Position numbers and translations under genes: made by a program. The notes under the pieces are model-generated. The model made no database searches and was not told where the DNA came from. It was given only the letters and a program-made list of their open reading frames with translations. DNA of 8,163 nucleotides from a bacterium (lineage in GTDB: Bacteria > Patescibacteriota > Minisyncoccia > Phycocordibacterales > Phycocordibacteraceae): the NCBI GenBank assembly GCA_021781935.1, contig JAJXVW010000022.1:1-8163 (forward strand). The letters run 5' to 3'. Position 1 is the first letter of the stretch; each line of letters starts with the position of its first letter. This document shows positions 5,524 through 8,163 of this stretch, piece after piece.

Positions 5524-6111
5524 ATGCCCCATAGCGCGCTTGAAACCCGCACCATTCTGTTTATCGGCCGCCCCGGATCCGGTAAGGAGACGCAGGCGCG
5601 TCGTCTCGCCGAAGACACCGGCTTCCACCTGTTTTCTACCGGCGAGCGCTTTCGCGAATTGCGCGAACATCGCGACGCGCTCGGCGCGCGCGTGAAGGAG
5701 GTCTATGATACGGGGCGCCTCATGCCCACCTGGTTTGCCGAGTACCTGTTTGAAGACGCGCTGCTGCGGCTGCCGTATGGCACCGGGGTCATCTTCGAGG
5801 GCACGGGCCGCTGGCGGGGAGAAGCGGAGCTCTTCGATGAAGTCGCCACCTGGCTCGGTCGGAAGTATCTCGTCATACACCTCGACGTGAGCGAAGAGGA
5901 AGCGCTCCGACGCCAGCTCGCGCGCGCGAAGACGCAGGATCGTCCGGACTCAAATTCGGAAGAGAAGGTGCGGATTCGTTTTCGGGAATTCAACGAGCAT
6001 ACCCGCAAGGCGATCGAATTCTTCGAACAGAAGGGCAAGATGATTCGCGTGGACGGCGAACAGGCGCCGGACGCAATCGCGGCGTCCATCCGCGATACTC
6101 TCGGGTTCTGA
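5524..6111 (+). CDS. adk: Divergent adenylate-kinase-like nucleoside monophosphate kinase
   Basis: Probably interconverts AMP/ATP and ADP, by position (adk precedes map in many spc clusters) and by fold. The 195-residue protein keeps the P-loop GRPGSGK (15-21), then ETQARRLAE where Adk normally has GTQ. FSTGERFRE (37-45) matches the AMP-binding STGDxxR with Asp changed to Glu. LGARVKEVYDTGRLMP (53-68) matches the segment after it. The usual DGFPRT is replaced by EGTGRW (92-97). The zinc or long lid domain is missing: DRPDSNSEEKVRIRFREFNE lies where the lid ends and the RL..Y...T helix begins. It is therefore a short-lid, atypical member, and its substrate could differ from AMP. The start ATG is fixed by the leaderless-type promoter and by the strand TRTILFIG just upstream of the P-loop. 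map follows six bases after the stop, forming an operon. Confidence 0.8.
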   Translation: MPHSALETRTILFIGRPGSGKETQARRLAEDTGFHLFSTGERFRELREHRDALGARVKEVYDTGRLMPTWFAEYLFEDALLRLPYGTGVIFEGTGRWRGEAELFDEVATWLGRKYLVIHLDVSEEEALRRQLARAKTQDRPDSNSEEKVRIRFREFNEHTRKAIEFFEQKGKMIRVDGEQAPDAIAASIRDTLGF

Positions 6112-6117
6112 CGGCGC

Positions 6118-6885
6118 ATGATTATTACGAACGATCTGCAGCGTGCGACGCTTTTGGAAGCGGGAAGGCGCCTCGCCTCCGTCCTCGCCGCACTTTCCGT
6201 GAAGGTCGCCCCCGGCGTCACCACGGCGGAGCTCGATGATCTTGCGGAACGGCTCATTCGTGACGGCGGCGACAGGCCCGCGTTCCTCGGCTATACGCCC
6301 GAGGGCGCGCTGCGTCCCTACCCCGCGACCTTGTGCGTCTCGGTAAATGACGAGATCGTCCACGGCATCCCGAATGAAGACGCGAAGACGCTTGCAGAGG
6401 GCGATATCGTCGGGCTCGATCTCGGACTCATCCACGACGGGATTATCGTGGACAGCGCGGTAACGGTCGCGGTCGGCAAGACGGACGAACGGGCGCAGAA
6501 GCTTATGCGAGCGACGCGAGAAGCCCTTACGGCAGGCATCGCGGCCGCCACGCCCGGCGGCCGCGTGGGAGACATCGGCGCGGCTATCCAGGAGGTCATC
6601 GAGAAGGCCGGGTTCTCGGTCGTGAAGCCTCTTGGCGGCCACGGCGTCGGCGATCGGGTCCACGAGGAGCCTTTCGTGCCGAACTTTGGAAGACGAGGCA
6701 CCGGCGAGGAACTGGTGCCGGGGATGGTGCTCGCCCTGGAACCGATTTCAAGCGAAGGACGCGCAGGGGTCGTGCTCGCGCCGGACGGTTACACGTACCG
6801 TACGAAAGACGGCTCGCGCTCGGCGCACTACGAGCACACGATCCTCATCGACGAGCACGGCTCTATCGTCGCGACCGGACGCTGA
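6118..6885 (+). CDS. map: Methionine aminopeptidase, type I
   Basis: Removes the initiator Met from nascent proteins at the ribosome exit. At 255 residues it is the short type I form without N-terminal extension. All five metal ligands can be placed: D101 and D112 (in GLDLGLIHDGIIVDSA), H175 (GGHGVG), E208 (LALEPI) and E239 (HYEHTILI). They match the E. coli enzyme D97, D108, H171, E204 and E235 with a constant offset of four. The catalytic His82 is in VNDEIVHGIPN. The substrate-pocket segment around FLGYTPEGALRPYPATLCVS (56-75) is slightly longer than usual. Six bases separate it from adk, with no SD, so it is likely co-transcribed and coupled. In classical operons infA and rpmJ follow; here ndk follows instead. 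Confidence 0.97.
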   Translation: MIITNDLQRATLLEAGRRLASVLAALSVKVAPGVTTAELDDLAERLIRDGGDRPAFLGYTPEGALRPYPATLCVSVNDEIVHGIPNEDAKTLAEGDIVGLDLGLIHDGIIVDSAVTVAVGKTDERAQKLMRATREALTAGIAAATPGGRVGDIGAAIQEVIEKAGFSVVKPLGGHGVGDRVHEEPFVPNFGRRGTGEELVPGMVLALEPISSEGRAGVVLAPDGYTYRTKDGSRSAHYEHTILIDEHGSIVATGR

Positions 6886-6892
6886 CGCCGCT

Positions 6893-6922
6893 CTGGCAGA
6901 GCCCGCGCGGATCCGCTATACT
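6893..6922 (+). promoter_or_regulatory. Promoter of ndk
   Basis: CTGGCA (6893-6898), 18 bases, TATACT (6917-6922), starting eight bases after the map stop. Predicted start is near A6929, giving a leader of about 33 nt. The 10-base palindrome gcggatccgc (6908-6917) lies in the spacer next to the -10 box. ndk can thus be expressed apart from adk-map. Confidence 0.6.
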
Positions 6923-6932
6923 CCGACCATAA

Positions 6933-6944
6933 CGCCCTCGGGCG
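6933..6944 (+). promoter_or_regulatory. Hairpin with CUCG loop at the 5' end of the ndk mRNA
   Basis: cgcc (6933-6936), loop ctcg, ggcg (6941-6944), four bases after the predicted transcription start, followed by the AT-rich cgatttattttagacac and the ATG. It has the same stem length, loop and position as the hairpin before rpsN. There is no SD in this leader. Confidence 0.4.
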
Positions 6945-6961
6945 CGATTTATTTTAGACAC

Positions 6962-7573
6962 ATGGCACACCTCAAGACCGAACGCACGCTCGTCATCGTG
7001 AAGCCCGACGGGGTGCAGCGCTCGCTCGTGGGCGAGATTATCAAGCGACATGAGAACGTGGGACTTAAGCTCGTCGCCATCAAGATGGTGACGGCCGAGC
7101 CAACGCACGTCGAGCAGCATTACACCCTCGATCCCGAGTGGCGCCGCGTAACCGGCGAGAAGACCATCGCCGGGTACCGTGAGAAAGGGATGACCCCGCC
7201 CTCCGAGGATCCGTATGAGATCACGGCAGCCATCCTCGAAGGACTGAAGAAGTACATGGTCGCGGGCCCGATCGTCGTCATGGTGTGGGAGGGAGCGCAT
7301 GCCGTGAAGATCGTACGCAAGCTCGTGGGATCGACCGAGCCTCTGGGAAGCGCGCCGGGCACCATCCGCGGCGATTACGTTCTCGATTCGTACCAGATGG
7401 CCGATACGGATAAGCGCGCGGTGCGCAACCTCATCCATGCATCCGGCTCGCCTGCGGAAGCGGAGGCGGAAATCAAGCACTGGTTCACGCCCGAAGACCT
7501 CATCAGCTATCGACGCATGCAGGATGCAATCGTGTACAGCCCTGAACTCGATAATTATCTCGGCGAGGGGTAA
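6962..7573 (+). CDS. ndk: Nucleoside diphosphate kinase, enlarged form
   Basis: Transfers the gamma-phosphate from ATP to nucleoside diphosphates through a phosphohistidine; completes NTP supply after the monophosphate kinases upstream. Family motifs: RTLVIVKPDGVQRSLVGEII (8-27), GPIVVMVWEGAHAVKIVRKL (102-121), GSTEPLGSAPGTIRGDY (123-139), and the active-site His159 in NLIHASGS, where most family members have NxxHGSDS. At 203 residues it is about 50 longer than the common bacterial enzyme. About 25 extra residues lie between Y54 and L95, about 10 more precede the active-site His (139-155), and the C-terminal tail is extended. The frame stays open for 330 bases upstream, but the ATG at 6962 is chosen because KTERTLVIVKPDG begins there and the promoter lies just before it. 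Confidence 0.95.
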   Translation: MAHLKTERTLVIVKPDGVQRSLVGEIIKRHENVGLKLVAIKMVTAEPTHVEQHYTLDPEWRRVTGEKTIAGYREKGMTPPSEDPYEITAAILEGLKKYMVAGPIVVMVWEGAHAVKIVRKLVGSTEPLGSAPGTIRGDYVLDSYQMADTDKRAVRNLIHASGSPAEAEAEIKHWFTPEDLISYRRMQDAIVYSPELDNYLGEG

Positions 7574-7648
7574 TCCGAGCCCGGGGCATCGCGGATGGGT
7601 CCCGCCACGAGCAATCCGTTTCCACATGCGCTCCTACCGGTTCGGGCG

Positions 7649-7654
7649 TATACT
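7649..7654 (+). promoter_or_regulatory. -10 box of the predicted RNA gene
   Basis: TATACT, identical to the ndk -10 box; predicted start near 7661. No good -35 hexamer at 16-18 bases spacing. The 75 bases between the ndk stop and this box show no clear terminator or gene. Confidence 0.45.
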
Positions 7655-7660
7655 GGACCG

Positions 7661-7840
7661 CGGAGCCGCCGTAACAAACGCAACTTGCTCTTTTTAAGGG
7701 CGGCCCGAAACAAATTTCGATCTGGCTCAGGAGTGCTTACGCGTTCCGTCTCCAGACGATAGGGCTCCCACGTAGCACTACAAAGTTGCTACCGAAGGCG
7801 GCTCCGCGAGAAAATCCCACAGAAACGTGGGATTTTCTCG
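7661..7840 (+). ncRNA. Predicted structured small RNA, about 180 nt, family not recognised
   Basis: There is no convincing reading frame here, but there is strong RNA structure. The 5' end pairs with the region just before the terminator: 7659-7670 (cgcggagccgcc) is fully complementary to 7797-7808 over 12 bases, ten or so within the predicted transcript. Inside, gcaact (7680-7685) can pair with agttgc (7784-7789). An 8-9-bp helix with one bulge joins 7732-7741 and 7771-7779, enclosing a small cgtc/gacg hairpin (7747-7758). cgaaa/tttcg forms another hairpin (7706-7719). It begins at a -10 box and ends at an intrinsic terminator, and the next gene has its own promoter, so it is probably a stand-alone RNA. 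A long closing stem around a loose centre recalls 6S RNA, but no diagnostic sequence was recognised. It does not look like SRP RNA, RNase P RNA, tmRNA or tRNA. A leader regulating the downstream gene is the alternative. Confidence 0.5.
7807..7840. terminator. Intrinsic terminator, 14-bp perfect stem
   Basis: cgagaaaatcccac (7807-7820), loop agaaac, gtgggattttctcg (7827-7840). The stem has aaaa/tttt tracts and would work on either strand. It ends 25 bases before the next ATG, and its first bases abut the closing stem of the predicted RNA. Confidence 0.85.
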
Positions 7841-7850
7841 TATTCACGCA

Positions 7851-7859
7851 TGCTAGAGT
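7851..7859 (+). promoter_or_regulatory. Extended -10 promoter of the ribonuclease gene, leaderless type
   Basis: TGCTAGAGT: an extended -10 (TGN) with TAGAGT at 7854-7859, then exactly six bases (tgattc) to the ATG. This places the transcription start on the A of ATG. The -35 region falls inside the terminator stem and is poor, as is common with extended -10 promoters. Confidence 0.55.
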
Positions 7860-7865
7860 TGATTC

Positions 7866-8163
7866 ATGGCACTGAAACTCACTCCCTACGGCGCAGCGAG
7901 TACCGTCACGGGCTCGAACTTCATGATCGAGACGGAGAAGGCGCGCGTCTTGGTCGACTGCGGCATGGAGCAGGGCGCGGATTTCTGCGAAACGGCGATG
8001 TACGAAAAGTTTCCCTATGATCCGTCGACTGTGAATGCGCTCGTGCTCACCCACGCGCATCTCGACCATGTGGGTCGCATCCCGAAGCTCGTGAAGGAGG
8101 GGTTCCGCGGGAAGCTCTACATGACCGAACCGACAAAAGACCTCGCAGAACTCATCCTGCAGG
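7866..8163 (+). CDS. Beta-CASP metallo-beta-lactamase ribonuclease (YSH1/CPSF-like), 5' part only
   Basis: The first 99 codons of a gene that runs off the window. The product resembles the RNA-processing metallo-beta-lactamases (COG1236-type, related to CPSF-73 and archaeal/bacterial exo- or endoribonucleases). Visible are the opening strand LTPYGAASTVTGSNFMIETE (5-24), ARVLVDCGMEQG (26-37) carrying the conserved Asp31 motif, and the zinc-binding THAHLDHVGRIPKLV (62-76), which has the H-x-H-x-D-H signature. GFRGKLYMTEPTKDLAELIL follows, as in this family. The beta-CASP domain and the remaining metal ligands lie beyond the window, so completeness cannot be judged. The ATG is set by the VTGSN N-terminus and by the promoter six bases before it. 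Confidence 0.93.
   Translation, partial: MALKLTPYGAASTVTGSNFMIETEKARVLVDCGMEQGADFCETAMYEKFPYDPSTVNALVLTHAHLDHVGRIPKLVKEGFRGKLYMTEPTKDLAELILQ

Noticed and set aside
4931..5695. 254-codon plus-strand frame opposite the CMP kinase and into the adk-like gene
   Set aside because: It lies opposite a P-loop kinase with full motifs and overlaps the adk-like start out of frame. Shadow of real genes.
6632..6961. 110-residue N-terminal extension of NDK by an upstream in-frame start
   Set aside because: It would overlap map in another frame, is low-complexity Arg/Ser/Thr-rich, and the NDK fold starts right after the ATG at 6962.
7717..7732. tttcgatctggctcagga resembles the 5' end of 16S rRNA (TTTGATCCTGGCTCAGGA)
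   Set aside because: The match needs one insertion and one deletion, and the sequence after it shows no 16S similarity. It sits inside the predicted small RNA and is probably coincidence.
8..7896. 13-base exact match ccctacggcgcag at 8-20 and 7884-7896
   Set aside because: About half a match of this length is expected by chance in 8 kb, and the second copy is ordinary coding sequence of the ribonuclease gene.

Overview
The window looks like part of the genome of a Patescibacteria/CPR bacterium, probably of the Parcubacteria group, with fairly high GC. This is inferred from gene content. The ribosomal spc-operon order is kept, but rpmD (L30) is missing between rpsE and rplO. The nucleotide kinases are unusual: an archaeal-type CMP kinase, a lid-less divergent adenylate-kinase-like protein and an enlarged NDK. 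Most starts lack a Shine-Dalgarno sequence.

Layout. (1) Positions 1-931 look accessory: an unrecognised 131-residue protein gene (251-646) with codon use unlike the ribosomal genes, a terminator behind it, and a diverged inverted duplication on either side (89-136 minus, 700-748 plus). The duplication contains a small coding-like motif. (2) At 873-901 lies a near-consensus promoter whose -35 box is inside a perfect inverted repeat. It should drive a tight seven-gene cluster, rpsN-rpsH-rplF-rplR-rpsE-rplO-secY (932-4801), which ends at a strong bidirectional terminator (4823-4865). (3) A convergent CMP kinase gene (5431-4874, minus) is divergent from an adk-like gene. The 92 bp between them hold promoters for both, placed so close to the start codons that the mRNAs should be nearly or fully leaderless. 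(4) adk-like, map and ndk follow on the plus strand; ndk also has its own promoter. (5) Between ndk and the last gene lies a probable stand-alone structured RNA gene (about 7661-7840): a -10 box, a 12-bp closing stem joining its two ends, internal helices and an intrinsic terminator. (6) The window ends inside a beta-CASP metallo-beta-lactamase ribonuclease gene, which has its own leaderless-type promoter.

Together the genes make the small and large ribosomal subunits, the Sec channel, nascent-protein N-terminal processing (map) and nucleotide mono/diphosphate kinases. This resembles the classical spc/secY-adk-map block, but it has been cut into separately promoted units. The points most worth following are the 7661-7840 RNA, the two identical TAGAGT-N6-ATG leaderless promoters, the CUCG hairpins at two mRNA 5' ends, and the inverted duplication around the unknown gene.
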